Of a DNA stretch of 64,000 nucleotides, positions 33,651 to 43,692 are shown in pieces. Within the stretch, counting starts at the first letter, position 1, and the number at the start of each line of letters is the position of its first letter. The DNA lies in the NCBI RefSeq assembly GCF_000820005.1, contig NZ_CDBL01000073.1, positions 223,617 to 287,616 of the forward strand, given 5' to 3'. The notes under the pieces were generated by a model that saw only the letters and a program-made list of their open reading frames with translations, was not told the DNA's origin and searched no databases. The translations under genes were made by a program, and so were the position numbers. Source of the DNA: Aeromonas piscicola. GTDB taxonomy: Bacteria > Pseudomonadota > Gammaproteobacteria > Enterobacterales > Aeromonadaceae.

Positions 33651-34454
33651 TCATCGGTCGGGAAGAGTTTCTTTTGTTTGGTCGCTTTGCGCAGCAGTAT
33701 GAATGACGCGATCAAGGGGCATTGGCACTGACTTAGTTGACGAGTGTATATAGGGGAGCAGGCGTTCGGTTTCTTTCTTCACCACCGCGTAGCATTCACA
33801 GCTTAATCGCTCGAGTTTGGGACGATCCAGCACTGTGATTTGGCCGCGATGATATTCGATGACCCCCAGTTTTTGCAGTTTCCCTGCCGCCTCAGTAACG
33901 CCCTCACGGCGAACACCCAGCATATTGGCAATCAATTCCTGAGTCATCGTCAACTGGTTGCTGGGCAATCTGTCCAGCGATAACAACAGCCAGCGGCACA
34001 GTTGTTGATCAATGGAGTGATGCCGATTGCAAACTGCTGTTTGTGCCATCTGAGTCAATAATGACTGAGAGTAACGCAGCATAAGATGCAACAAATCACC
34101 GTGGACATTGAACTCGCTCTTCAACAGCTGCCCTTTCAGGCGGTAGGCGTAACCTGCGCTTTGCACAATGGCACGATTAGTGGTGCTTTCTCCGCCCATA
34201 AACAGTGCGACACCGATCAATCCTTCATTACCGACGACAGCAATTTCGGCAGATGCACCGCTTCTCATCACGTACAAGAGTGAAACGATGCAGTCGAGAG
34301 GAAAATAAACATGGTGGAGCGTATCACCTGATTCATAAAGCACCATGCCTAAAGGAAAGTTCATCAACTCAAGATGGGGATGCAATCGGCTATATGTGTC
34401 AGCTGATAGCGCAGCCAGCAGGTGATTCTGCTGGGGATGATAATTATCAGTCAT
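33651..34454 (-). CDS. Crp/Fnr family transcription regulator
   Basis: 267 residues from the ATG at 34454. A cyclic-nucleotide-binding type beta-barrel lies at about 25-125 (LHHVYFPLDCIVSLLYVMRS), with the long dimer helix after it. The DNA-binding domain is at 150-210, with the winged helix TQELIANMLGVRREGVTEAA. There is no N-terminal cysteine cluster, so it is not an FNR iron-sulfur sensor. It is divergent from the stress genes and probably regulates them through the CRP-like sites at 34520, 34581 and 36325. Confidence 0.85.
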   Translation of the reverse strand: MTDNYHPQQNHLLAALSADTYSRLHPHLELMNFPLGMVLYESGDTLHHVYFPLDCIVSLLYVMRSGASAEIAVVGNEGLIGVALFMGGESTTNRAIVQSAGYAYRLKGQLLKSEFNVHGDLLHLMLRYSQSLLTQMAQTAVCNRHHSIDQQLCRWLLLSLDRLPSNQLTMTQELIANMLGVRREGVTEAAGKLQKLGVIEYHRGQITVLDRPKLERLSCECYAVVKKETERLLPYIHSSTKSVPMPLDRVIHTAAQSDQTKETLPDR

Positions 34455-34519
34455 ACACATTCCAAATGTTAAATAAAGCTTTCACCAGCCTATCATAATC
34501 ACAGATTGCTTGCCTTCAG

Positions 34520-34598
34520 TATGTGCGATAGCGCACATAGGGGAATATATATACGCGCTGAGAATTAAACAAAGGCATTTATGTGCTCTACCGTACAG
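34520..34598. promoter_or_regulatory. Two CRP-like operators in the divergent gap
   Basis: The 407-base gap between the regulator and the YqjD-like remnant has no gene. It holds ATGTGC-N6-GCACAT (34521-34538), a perfect palindrome extended by T/A at 34520 and 34539, and a weaker ATGTGC-N6-GTACAG (34581-34598). Arm form and N6 spacing match CRP/FNR-type sites (TGTGC instead of TGTGA). A third site lies at 36325. Control by the neighbouring Crp/Fnr protein is inference. Confidence 0.6.
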
Positions 34599-34861
34599 AC
34601 TACCTTGACCAGCAGGATTAATATGTTGAGCAACAAGGAGTATATTTACAGTCAATTTTATAGGAGAGGTGAGAGCTGAAAAGATCCTCCTTTAATAGAG
34701 TTAATTCACGCCTGCATTGACTCGTGTCTTATGCAACACCGCCGCCAGGCAATATTTTAATTCATGGCTGGTGTCCTTTCGCCAAATATCATGTGGTTAA
34801 GTCGAATTGTGATGATTTCATCCGCCATTTTTCATATTTCATATTGAACGGGAGAGTAATG

Positions 34862-35190
34862 ATGAGTGAACAAAAGCAAGCCATGTCAGGCAAGAGTGTT
34901 TCTGATTCGGTTGACGATACCAGCAAGACGCTATCGACAGTACATCCAAGACCGTTCATCCCGCGCTGGATAATTTGAGCGAAGGCTCCCATAAAACGGT
35001 GGATAAATTAGCTGACGTTGCTATGAATGTTGCCGAATCCATCGAGCAGAAAAGCGATAGTCTGCAAGAAATGAAAATTAAACTGTTCGACTAGTGTCGT
35101 ACACAAATTAATGACAAGCCGCTCATCGCGCTCGGCATTGCCATATCCACCGGATTTTTAGTGGGTTGGTTACTGAAGAAGCGTGAATGA
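34862..35190 (+). pseudogene. YqjD/ElaB-like (DUF883) membrane-anchored protein, disrupted
   Basis: The ATG frame from 34862 (GGGAGAG before it) runs into a stop at 34978. Shifting by one base gives SKTVHPALDNLSEGSHKTVD and ADVAMNVAESIEQKSDSLQE. After an internal TAG at 35092 it continues NDKPLIALGIAISTGFLVGW, then LLKKRE and a stop. That is the layout of YqjD/ElaB proteins: a helical ribosome-facing part and one C-terminal membrane helix. One frameshift plus one nonsense codon indicate a dead gene. Its end overlaps the YqjE-like start. Confidence 0.75.
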
Positions 35191-35633
35191 ACAAGAAGCG
35201 AACCACAGAGAGTGTACCCATTTCTGACGCAGAATTGACTCCAACGGAGTCGGTGTCAATTACCAGCTTGGCGACCTCTGTTTGTGGACTGCTTGGTAAA
35301 CAACTGCAAGAGCGATTGCAGCTGTTCAGGCTGGAAGTTCAACAGGCAGTAAGCAGCCTGATTGGCATGCTTGTTTGTGGTCTGGTCGGTGCCTTTTTAT
35401 TAATCAGCTTGTGGTTGATGTTGGCTGCGGCCTTGCTATTTTGGTTACTCGAGCAGGGAATGGCTACAAGTAGCACCTTATTCATCATCAGTTTTGGCAA
35501 TGGACTTGCCGTTGGCGGGGTCATGATCCGGTATCGTCGTTATCAGCAGAATATATGTATCAATACGGTGGCGACCAGCAATGAACCCGTGCCATCAGAT
35601 AAGTCCTCAACCATGCCTGGAGCGCCTTTATGA
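35187..35633 (+). CDS. YqjE-like phage-holin-family membrane protein
   Basis: 148 residues. The cytosolic helix LLGKQLQERLQLFRLEVQQA is followed by two membrane helices (about 55-80 and 88-110), the layout of YqjE / holin superfamily III proteins. It usually follows YqjD in stress-induced operons. The start overlaps the stop of the YqjD-like remnant, so the order yqjD-yqjE-yqjK is kept. The stop overlaps the next start. Function in E. coli is unknown; location is the inner membrane. Confidence 0.75.
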   Translation: MNKKRTTESVPISDAELTPTESVSITSLATSVCGLLGKQLQERLQLFRLEVQQAVSSLIGMLVCGLVGAFLLISLWLMLAAALLFWLLEQGMATSSTLFIISFGNGLAVGGVMIRYRRYQQNICINTVATSNEPVPSDKSSTMPGAPL

Positions 35634-35977
35634 AGCTGTCTGTAGCGTGTCACACCAGTCCCGTTGTTCAAGGCTCCCGCCGGGAGAAGATTGCCATCTT
35701 GCGACAGCGACTGCAGTCCCGTCAGTTGACGATAGTCGGGCTGTCCCATCTCATGAAGCAGGCACTGCAGACGAGGCTCACTCATCCTCTTGTGCTCTGT
35801 TCTGCTGCCTGCGCTGGTTTTGTGCTTGGTTATGAGGGGCCGCAAAGACGAGGTGTGTCAGTCACAACCGGCAGGGTGACATCAAGTTTGGCGTCGGGAA
35901 TAGATATGTTTTTTCTAGTGTCACGACTGCTCGGTCAGCCAGAACAGAAAAACAAAGACATGTCACACCGTAAATAA
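35630..35977 (+). CDS. YqjK-like small protein
   Basis: 115 residues, ATGA-coupled to the YqjE-like gene. A basic helical part (SRREKIAILRQRLQSRQLTI) precedes one hydrophobic stretch (HPLVLCSAACAGFVLGY) and a polar tail. The position and shape match the third gene of yqjDEK operons. Sequence similarity to YqjK could not be established by eye. Confidence 0.6.
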   Translation: MKLSVACHTSPVVQGSRREKIAILRQRLQSRQLTIVGLSHLMKQALQTRLTHPLVLCSAACAGFVLGYEGPQRRGVSVTTGRVTSSLASGIDMFFLVSRLLGQPEQKNKDMSHRK

Positions 35978-36002
35978 AATATGGCAGAAGTGCCAAACTA
36001 TA

Positions 36003-36020
36003 TATTCATGTTCATGAATA
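36003..36020. promoter_or_regulatory. Perfect palindrome upstream of the 49-residue membrane protein
   Basis: TATTCATG and CATGAATA are perfect eight-base arms separated by TT. It lies 66 bases before the next start, after the YqjK-like gene. It looks like an operator. It differs from the CRP-like sites nearby. Confidence 0.4.
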
Positions 36021-36085
36021 CATAGTTGCTTAAATATGGTTGTTATCATTTATAGGAAATTACAATCCATTATTTAGGAGAGTAT

Positions 36086-36235
36086 ATGCTGTATACCCTT
36101 GCTATAGTGATGCTTCTGCTTTGGGCTGTTGGTCTGGTAACAGCCACTACCCTTGGTGGTTTCATTCATGTGCTGCTTGTTGTCGCGGTAATTGTTGTTT
36201 TACTTCGTATTATCCAAGATCGTCGAATCTCATGA
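36086..36235 (+). CDS. 49-residue two-helix membrane protein (lmo0937/DUF5670-like)
   Basis: A start at 36086 with GGAGAG before it gives 49 residues. They consist of two hydrophobic helices, LYTLAIVMLLLWAVGLVTAT and FIHVLLVVAVIVVLLRII, joined by LGG and ending QDRRIS. That is the typical form of lmo0937-family small membrane proteins, which are widespread in stress islands with BON, CsbD and YqjD genes. Function unknown. Confidence 0.8.
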   Translation: MLYTLAIVMLLLWAVGLVTATTLGGFIHVLLVVAVIVVLLRIIQDRRIS

Positions 36236-36549
36236 CGTAATCTGACGTATGTACTGATGAATATATCAAACTTAATGAATTTAAGATGTCACATCATGAA
36301 TGTGACGTAAGTCAACTGAGAGTCATGTTCGTTAGCGCACAGACGACAAGATGACATAGCTGTAAATTATAATTTAGCATGTCATTAAATAAGGTGCTGG
36401 CTGCTGGGCTCGACAAGCGTGAGTGTGTAGTTATCGTTATTTACAGTAACGCCATACAGAATTATGACACTCACAGCAGCATGTTCTAAGGGCGCATACA
36501 TTGCAGTTTTTAATGTGAAATGTTTAACATTATTTGGAGTGAATATTAA
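36236..36549. promoter_or_regulatory. Upstream region of the BON gene with inverted repeats
   Basis: The gap carries GTCACAT-N5-ATGTGAC (36288-36306) and ATGTTC-N6-GCACAG (36325-36342). The latter has the same arm length and N6 spacing as the sites next to the Crp/Fnr gene. Both are candidate operators for the BON lipoprotein gene. No coding region is seen. Confidence 0.5.
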
Positions 36550-36861
36550 ATGAAAACTACAAATCGATTTTCAATTCTATTGGCTATTGCTGTTATGATG
36601 ACTGCGATAGGCTGTGCATCAACGACAACCAAAGAAGGCACTGGCGAATATGTCGATGATTCTGTGATTACCACCAAGGTTGTCACAGCCATATTTAACG
36701 ACCCGGACCTGAAATCGGCTGAAATCAATGTTGAAACCTTTAAAGGCGTCGTGCAATTGAGTGGTTTTGTTAAAGACAGGGCCAATATCAGCAAGGCGGT
36801 TTTTGTTGCAGGAAGCGTTAACGGTGTGACCGCTGTCAATAATGATCTGCGTTTGAAGTAG
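36550..36861 (+). CDS. BON-domain lipoprotein
   Basis: 103 residues. A lipoprotein signal with lipobox AIGC puts the lipidated Cys near residue 22. One BON domain follows (about 35-103: DDSVITTKVVTAIFNDPDLK, FKGVVQLSGFVKDRANISKA, VNGVTAVNNDLRLK). BON domains bind phospholipid surfaces (OsmY, DolP), so a role in envelope stress is likely. It closes the AT-rich stress island. Confidence 0.88.
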   Translation: MKTTNRFSILLAIAVMMTAIGCASTTTKEGTGEYVDDSVITTKVVTAIFNDPDLKSAEINVETFKGVVQLSGFVKDRANISKAVFVAGSVNGVTAVNNDLRLK

Positions 36862-37275
36862 GGTGGAGGAAAGGCAAGTCCAAGCCAGGTAACCCAGTGG
36901 TTTGACGTCTGAATATAACCCGGAGCGGATCCTGTTATTCGATCCCTCCGGGTCCGTATTAATAAACAGGCTCGCACAAGCCAGTGTGATTTATGTGCCT
37001 TATTCAAGGCTCGTTTGATCTTTATTGACGCCACAATTGCTCTGCTCTGCATGTACGGAGTGAGCTATCCGCCTGACACAGACCTCCCAGGTGCAAGTCG
37101 TCTGAACATGGGCCGCTTCACGCGGTTTGGTTCGTCTTCAACGTCTCTGCATGTCCGCAGTATCCCGCTCCATGTTGCCGCTGATCCCCACGATAAAGCG
37201 TGCCACCGCACGGCGTTAGTTTAAGCGCTCCCATGGCCGGATAGCCGGATCCTGTACGCCCCCCAATGACGGTGT
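36862..37275. other. 414-base gap with a hairpin
   Basis: A strong stem ACCCGGAG/CTCCGGGT with inner GGATC/GATCC spans 36918-36953, 57 bases after the BON stop. It could end that transcript, although there is no T-run. A 69-residue open frame at 37015-37224 has no ribosome site and no recognisable content, and I leave it out. Confidence 0.5.
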
Positions 37276-38079
37276 CTAGCCGGTGATCACGCGCTCCTGG
37301 GGATCTGCGGGCGATGCCAGAGGGGGGGACGCCTCGTCATGCACGAGAGCACCCTGGTCGCTGGCTACCACAGTCTGGTTACGACCACAACGCTTGGCTT
37401 CATAGAGCGCCTTGTCGGCCTGTTTCAATACGGCATTGAGATCGTCGGCACCCTCGCCGGGCCAGTAGGCGACCCCGAGCGAGATAGTGATGTGCCCGGC
37501 GCCGGGCATGGGATGTGTGGCGACCCGCTGACGCAACCGCTCGGCGATGTCGAAGACAAGGGGGAGCGGCAGGCCGGGCAGCAAGACCAGAAACTCTTCG
37601 CCACCGCTGCGACACAAGGCATCGGCCTGCCTGGCGCCTTGCCGCATCAAGGCCGCGAGGGCGGCCAGCACCTGGTCCCCGACATCGTGGCCGAAGCTGT
37701 CATTGATCTTCTTGAAGTGATCTATATCCAGCGCTATCACGGCGAGGGGCATCCCCAGCGCCTGATAGTGATCCAGCATCTGCTGCATGCCCCTGCGGTT
37801 GAAGAGACCCGTCATGGCGTCGGTGTGGCTGTCGCTGTGCAGTTTATCGATCTTGGTATTGAGTAGCCCCAGCCCCTTGAGCATGGCCTGCTTGAGCTGG
37901 GCCGCCTCGAAGTACCAGACCCGGATCCTGGCGATGTTTTTCAGTGCCTCCCGTTGATCCATCAGCTTGGCCTTGTTGGCCAGCTGCCATAGCGGCCTGG
38001 AGATGAAGATGGCGGAAATCCAGATGAACAGCAGGATCATCAGGTTGACGGGGATGATCTGGAACAGCACCGTCATCAT
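37276..38079 (-). CDS. Diguanylate cyclase, GGDEF half (separated by frameshift)
   Basis: 267 residues. One membrane helix (IIPVNLMILLFIWISAIFIS) is followed by a linker and the GGDEF domain. The active-site form is GGEEF (SGGEEFLVLLPG). The inhibitory site RQAD lies five residues upstream, and TGLFNRRG and DIDHFKKINDSFGHDVGD are intact. It should make c-di-GMP. Its ATG overlaps the stop of the sensor half (ATGA). The natural gene is one protein of sensor, second helix and GGDEF (see 38076-38924); this half may be expressed alone by reinitiation. Confidence 0.8.
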   Translation of the reverse strand: MMTVLFQIIPVNLMILLFIWISAIFISRPLWQLANKAKLMDQREALKNIARIRVWYFEAAQLKQAMLKGLGLLNTKIDKLHSDSHTDAMTGLFNRRGMQQMLDHYQALGMPLAVIALDIDHFKKINDSFGHDVGDQVLAALAALMRQGARQADALCRSGGEEFLVLLPGLPLPLVFDIAERLRQRVATHPMPGAGHITISLGVAYWPGEGADDLNAVLKQADKALYEAKRCGRNQTVVASDQGALVHDEASPPLASPADPQERVITG

Positions 38080-38924
38080 CTGCTTGTCCAGTCCGGCCAG
38101 GGTGGCGGCGCGGGGCGTTGTGCTACCACCCCCCAGTGGGTCTGCCGGATGGGTGCAAAGCCGGCCAGCATCTCTGTGCCTGTCTCGTCAGTCAGTGCGA
38201 GTGCCCCCTCTTCGCCGTTTAACACCTTGTCGACCACCCCGTTGTCACGGATTTTTTCACCGACCCTGGCTCTGTCCGGGTGATAGATGCGGGTTCTGTT
38301 GCGATCAACCACATAGAGGGAGGAGCCATCCTGGTAGTAGTGCTGGCCCAGTATGCCGGAGAGCATGTTCTGTGACTGGAGGTAGATGGTGCCCGCCACA
38401 TAGCCCAGATAGGCCTGATCCTTGTCGAAGATGGGGTAGGAGATGCTGATGAGATAGTTGCCCGAGAGTGAAACGAACGGATCCGTGATCACCGGCTGGC
38501 GTGTCGTGATGGAGAGCTTGGCGCTTTGGGAGGTGAGCCTGGCACCCTTTATCTGCAGCGTATCGGGATAGACGGCCATGACCACGGCGTCGGCATTCAC
38601 GACGACCACTGAGTTGAAGGTCGCCGTTTGCTGTTGCAGCCGCCGCGCTTCGCTCAAGAGGGTGTTGTCATCCTTCATGGCGGGGGCGAGGAGGGCGGCG
38701 CTGTAGGCCAGCTGGCTCTGACTGGACTGGAGCATGGTGTTGGTCATCTCGGCCAGCTTGGCCGCGTAGACGCGATTGGCATCCAGGGTGTTGCTGATCA
38801 GCAGTGCCCGCTGCGCTTCGTAAGTTGCGTGAAAACTGTTGCTCAGGGTCGCCATGACGCTGATGACGGCCAGTGCGAGTATGAGGCGGCGCAGGTCAAT
38901 TTTCAGGAACCGAGGAAGTAGCAT
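38076..38924 (-). pseudogene. Sensor half of the diguanylate cyclase, frameshifted
   Basis: The first membrane helix (LILALAVISVMATLSNSF) leads to a dCache-like periplasmic sensor (NSVVVVNADAVVMAVYPDTL, QPVITDPFVSLSGNYLISIS, LYVVDRNRTRIYHPDR, ending near THWGVVAQRPA). At about 38107-38112 an extra GC pair shifts the frame. Without it the reading would continue ATLAGLDKQMM straight into the GGDEF half. The start is the ATG at 38924; TTG at 38948 is possible. Either a broken gene or a sequencing error. Confidence 0.75.
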
Positions 38925-39173
38925 GAGCAGGAAGGCGTCCGGTATCAAGGTGCGGTAGTGGAAATGAGCCGGTTGATTCTAATGGAGCCAACTGTCGAAA
39001 AGCTACTACTATCCGGCCTGGCCTACCCACCTTAATGCCTTGATCGAAAAGATGATCTTCTCTGTTCCATCCTTGGTCGGCGCGGATCACTCAATAAAGG
39101 CAGCCATGGGGACGCCATCCCTGACAGGGACCTCTCCCAGGGCGGGAGAGGCGGCGAGTGCGCGTGGCAGAGG

Positions 39174-40055
39174 TCAATCCGGCTCGCCCGCTGGCGGCGT
39201 CATGGTCGCGACAATCTGCCAGAAGGCATCGATGAGCGGGCCCTTGCTGTGGGGCGGGCGAATGAGGCCTATGGTCCAGCTTGCCTCGGCTTCGCGCAGG
39301 GGCAGGATGAGCACATCCGGGTGCTCTATGGTGGTGGAGGAGGGCACCAGGGTCCAGGCGATATCCGCCGCCGCCGTGGCGACCCCGGCGGCGAAGTCGT
39401 TCACGTACTGGATATCGCGAAAGCGCACTCCGCTCTGGGCCAAGTAGTGCATCAGGTTATCGTAAAACGAGGGGGCCTTGTCCCGGCGCAGTATGGCCAG
39501 CGGCTTGTCCACCAGATCCGCCAGCCCGCTCACGCCAGCGTAACTGGCGGGCAGCACGGCGACAAAGTGCGCTTGCACCACAGGCAGGCAGTGCCACCCC
39601 TTGGGGGCGGGCAGGCGGCAAAAGCCGAGATCCAGCCTGCCTTCGCTCAGGGCCAGCAACTGGTGATGGGTGGAGAGGTCGTTGAGCTCTATGGTCACCT
39701 GCGGCCGCTCGGCGCGAAAGCGGGCGATGGCGGCGGGCACCAGGATCTTGGTGGCCACCCCGAAGCCGATGCGCAGGGTGCCGCTATTGCCTGCCAGCAC
39801 GTCGCGGGCAGTGCGGCCGAGTTGCTCGCTGGCCGCTACCAGGGCGCAGGCATCGTCATAGAGCGCCCGCCCCAGCACGGTGAGGCGTGTGCTGCTGGCG
39901 TTGCGCTCGAACAGTTCGCCGCCGAACGCCTCCTCCAGCCGCCTTATCTGCTTGCTCAGGGCCGACTGGGTGACATGCTGGCGCACTGCCGCCTGACCGA
40001 AGTGCAATACCTCCCCCAGGGTCACGAAGGCTTTCAGATCCCGTAGCTCCACCAC
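39174..40055 (-). CDS. LysR-type regulator
   Basis: 293 residues. The HTH is at 17-36 (HFGQAAVRQHVTQSALSKQI), followed by the linker helix and a type 2 periplasmic-binding-like effector domain (LRIGFGVATKILVPAAIARF). It is divergent from the GH1 gene, with about 160 bases between, so it may control it. Many LysR proteins act on their divergent neighbour. The effector is unknown. Confidence 0.88.
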   Translation of the reverse strand: MVELRDLKAFVTLGEVLHFGQAAVRQHVTQSALSKQIRRLEEAFGGELFERNASSTRLTVLGRALYDDACALVAASEQLGRTARDVLAGNSGTLRIGFGVATKILVPAAIARFRAERPQVTIELNDLSTHHQLLALSEGRLDLGFCRLPAPKGWHCLPVVQAHFVAVLPASYAGVSGLADLVDKPLAILRRDKAPSFYDNLMHYLAQSGVRFRDIQYVNDFAAGVATAAADIAWTLVPSSTTIEHPDVLILPLREAEASWTIGLIRPPHSKGPLIDAFWQIVATMTPPAGEPD

Positions 40056-40085
40056 AGCTCCTTTTATTCCTGTTGGGAATGTTGA

Positions 40086-41651
<1,566 letters not shown>

Positions 41652-41676
41652 ATCACTTGGTTCGGATTGCGTTGGT

Positions 41677-41712
41677 AACAGGCTCTGCCACATCAGGCAG
41701 AGCCTGTTTATT
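41677..41712 (+). terminator. Terminator of the GH1 gene
   Basis: AACAGGCTCTGCC (41677-41689) pairs with GGCAGAGCCTGTT (41696-41708), loop ACATCA, then TATTTAT. Thirteen perfect pairs 26 bases after the stop. Confidence 0.85.
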
Positions 41713-41766
41713 TATGATGTGCATGGCGCAGATGACGGGTAGGGGGAGGCAAAGAGGGGGCCGTCA

Positions 41767-43692
41767 TCAGTGATAATTGACGTCCAGGCTCTCTTCGGTA
41801 CTGTGGGCCAGGTGGGTCATGGTATAGATGAAGAACTCGGCCGGAGGAAGCGGCTTGGAATAATAGTATCCCTGGATCTCATCCACGCCTATGTCGCTTA
41901 ATTGCTGCAGCTCGTGGTGGCTCTCTACCCCTTCAGCCACCACCACCAGCCCCAGCTGATGGGATAGTTTGGTGATGGATTCGACGAACATGAACTGCCG
42001 CGGGTCGGTCTCGATGTTGCTGACGAAGGACTTGTCAATCTTGAGCTTGTCAAAGCTCAGGGACATCAGATAGGAGAAGGAGGACCAGCCGGTCCCGAAA
42101 TCATCCAGTGCGATGCGCACGTTGATGTGTTTGAGCTCCTTGAAGATGCGCTGGCTGAGGGGCAGATCGTCGAGTGCGATGGTTTCGGTCAGCTCCAGAA
42201 TGAGCTGTTCGGCGCGCAGCGGGCTCTGTTGCAGCATATCGCTGACCTGATGAAACAGATCGGGTGTAAACATGGAATTGGAGAGATTGATGGCCAGCTC
42301 CAATTTGTCGACAAAGCTTGCCGGCAGTTGTGACATGTCATGGTTGACCCGGCTGAATATCCATTTGCCGAGCAGTTCGCCGAGGCCGTTCTCCTCCGCC
42401 ATGGCGATGATGTCCAGCGGGTTGATGAAGCCGTATTCGGGGTGGCGCCAGCGGATCAGCACCTCGGCCCCCATGTTGTAGGCATTGCCCGGTTTTATCA
42501 CCGGCTGATAGTGCAGGTAGAGGGTACTGTTGGAGATGATATTTAAATGTTCACGCAGCTCGGCGGCCAGTTTCCGGTTGCGACTGTAGTGCTCGAACAT
42601 CCGGTGGTTGAACACCTGCAGGTGGTTCTCCTTGAGCTTTTTGGCATTGGCGAGGGCAATGTCGGCGAACAGGATCAGCTCCTCGATCTTGTGAGCCGTG
42701 ATGGGGTGCTGGCTGATCCCCATGCTGACGCGCACCCGGTGCGCCGGATCGGCCTGAAAGACGGTGGGCCTCAATTCATCCAGCAGCCGGACAAGGTAGG
42801 GAACACGGTGCTCGATGGGCATGTCGCCATAGATGAAGAGGGCGAATTCATCGCCACCCATGCGGGCGATGAAGGTCTGGTTTTGAGCGTACTCCCTGAT
42901 CTGGTTGGCGACCATGGTGAGCAGCTCATCCCCGGCAGCGTAGCCCAGGCTGTCGTTGACCTCTTTGAAATTGTTAAGCTCAATCAGGCAGATGGTCAGG
43001 GTACAGTCGGTGGGCTGCTTGCCCTTGGCCAGCCGCTCCAGCCGGGTCATAAAGGCGGCCCGGTTGGGTAGCAGGGTCAGCGGGTCATTCCAGGCCAAAA
43101 AATGCTGCAACTTCATCTCCAGGGAAACCACGAACAGGATGAGCAAACCGATGGCCAGCAGGGCGACCAGCACCAGTACGTGCCCCTCCTTGGACTGCTG
43201 CAGCTCCTGACGCTGCTTGATGGCGGAGGGGCCGGTGAAGCTCATCACCATCAGATCCCGGATGGAAGGCAGCAGCTTGTTCATTCTGCCTTCCATCTCG
43301 GCCAGCCGGGCTGAATCGGGGGTGGGCTTGACCACGTCCTGCTCATACTCCTTGAGCACCTCAAAGAAGGCGCCGACCCTCTCGCTGGCCTGGTAGCGCG
43401 TGCGAATAAGGGCGGTCTCCTGCCCGGTCAGGAAGATGTCCAGCCGGTTCCAGGCGATGTCATAGGCCTTGTTCAACTGCGCAGCATCGGTCTGACCGCT
43501 GCGATACAGCGACAGCTGCTCGTCAAAACCGTGCAGCTCCAGCTCCAGCTGGGCCAGAGACCAGGCGGAGAGCTGGGTATATTTCACCATGTCATTGAAG
43601 GTGCGATCGTAATTGAAGAGTGACCAGATGGTCACCCCCAGAAAGGAGACCATGATAAAGGCAAGGGAGAGGAACTTGCCCTTGATCATCAT
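41767..43692 (-). CDS. GGDEF/EAL membrane protein
   Basis: 641 residues. Membrane helices at about 7-27 and 171-192 flank a helical periplasmic region. The GGDEF domain has an intact MGGDEF (279-283). The EAL domain has EVL (410-412) and DDFGTG (530-535), with AEGVE near 605, consistent with an active c-di-GMP phosphodiesterase. There is no RxxD inhibitory site before GGDEF. The ATG overlaps the stop of the upstream periplasmic protein gene (TAATG), suggesting the two work together. Confidence 0.92.
   Translation of the reverse strand: MMIKGKFLSLAFIMVSFLGVTIWSLFNYDRTFNDMVKYTQLSAWSLAQLELELHGFDEQLSLYRSGQTDAAQLNKAYDIAWNRLDIFLTGQETALIRTRYQASERVGAFFEVLKEYEQDVVKPTPDSARLAEMEGRMNKLLPSIRDLMVMSFTGPSAIKQRQELQQSKEGHVLVLVALLAIGLLILFVVSLEMKLQHFLAWNDPLTLLPNRAAFMTRLERLAKGKQPTDCTLTICLIELNNFKEVNDSLGYAAGDELLTMVANQIREYAQNQTFIARMGGDEFALFIYGDMPIEHRVPYLVRLLDELRPTVFQADPAHRVRVSMGISQHPITAHKIEELILFADIALANAKKLKENHLQVFNHRMFEHYSRNRKLAAELREHLNIISNSTLYLHYQPVIKPGNAYNMGAEVLIRWRHPEYGFINPLDIIAMAEENGLGELLGKWIFSRVNHDMSQLPASFVDKLELAINLSNSMFTPDLFHQVSDMLQQSPLRAEQLILELTETIALDDLPLSQRIFKELKHINVRIALDDFGTGWSSFSYLMSLSFDKLKIDKSFVSNIETDPRQFMFVESITKLSHQLGLVVVAEGVESHHELQQLSDIGVDEIQGYYYSKPLPPAEFFIYTMTHLAHSTEESLDVNYH

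Noticed and set aside
34724..34861. N-terminal extension of the YqjD-like remnant
   Set aside because: The extra residues (MSYATPPPGN...) do not fit the family and the ribosome site lies before 34862.
35980..35996. TGGCA/TGCCA hairpin as terminator of the Yqj-like genes
   Set aside because: The stem is only five pairs and has no T-run.
37015..37224. 69-residue open frame in the gap after the BON gene
   Set aside because: No ribosome site and no recognisable protein features.
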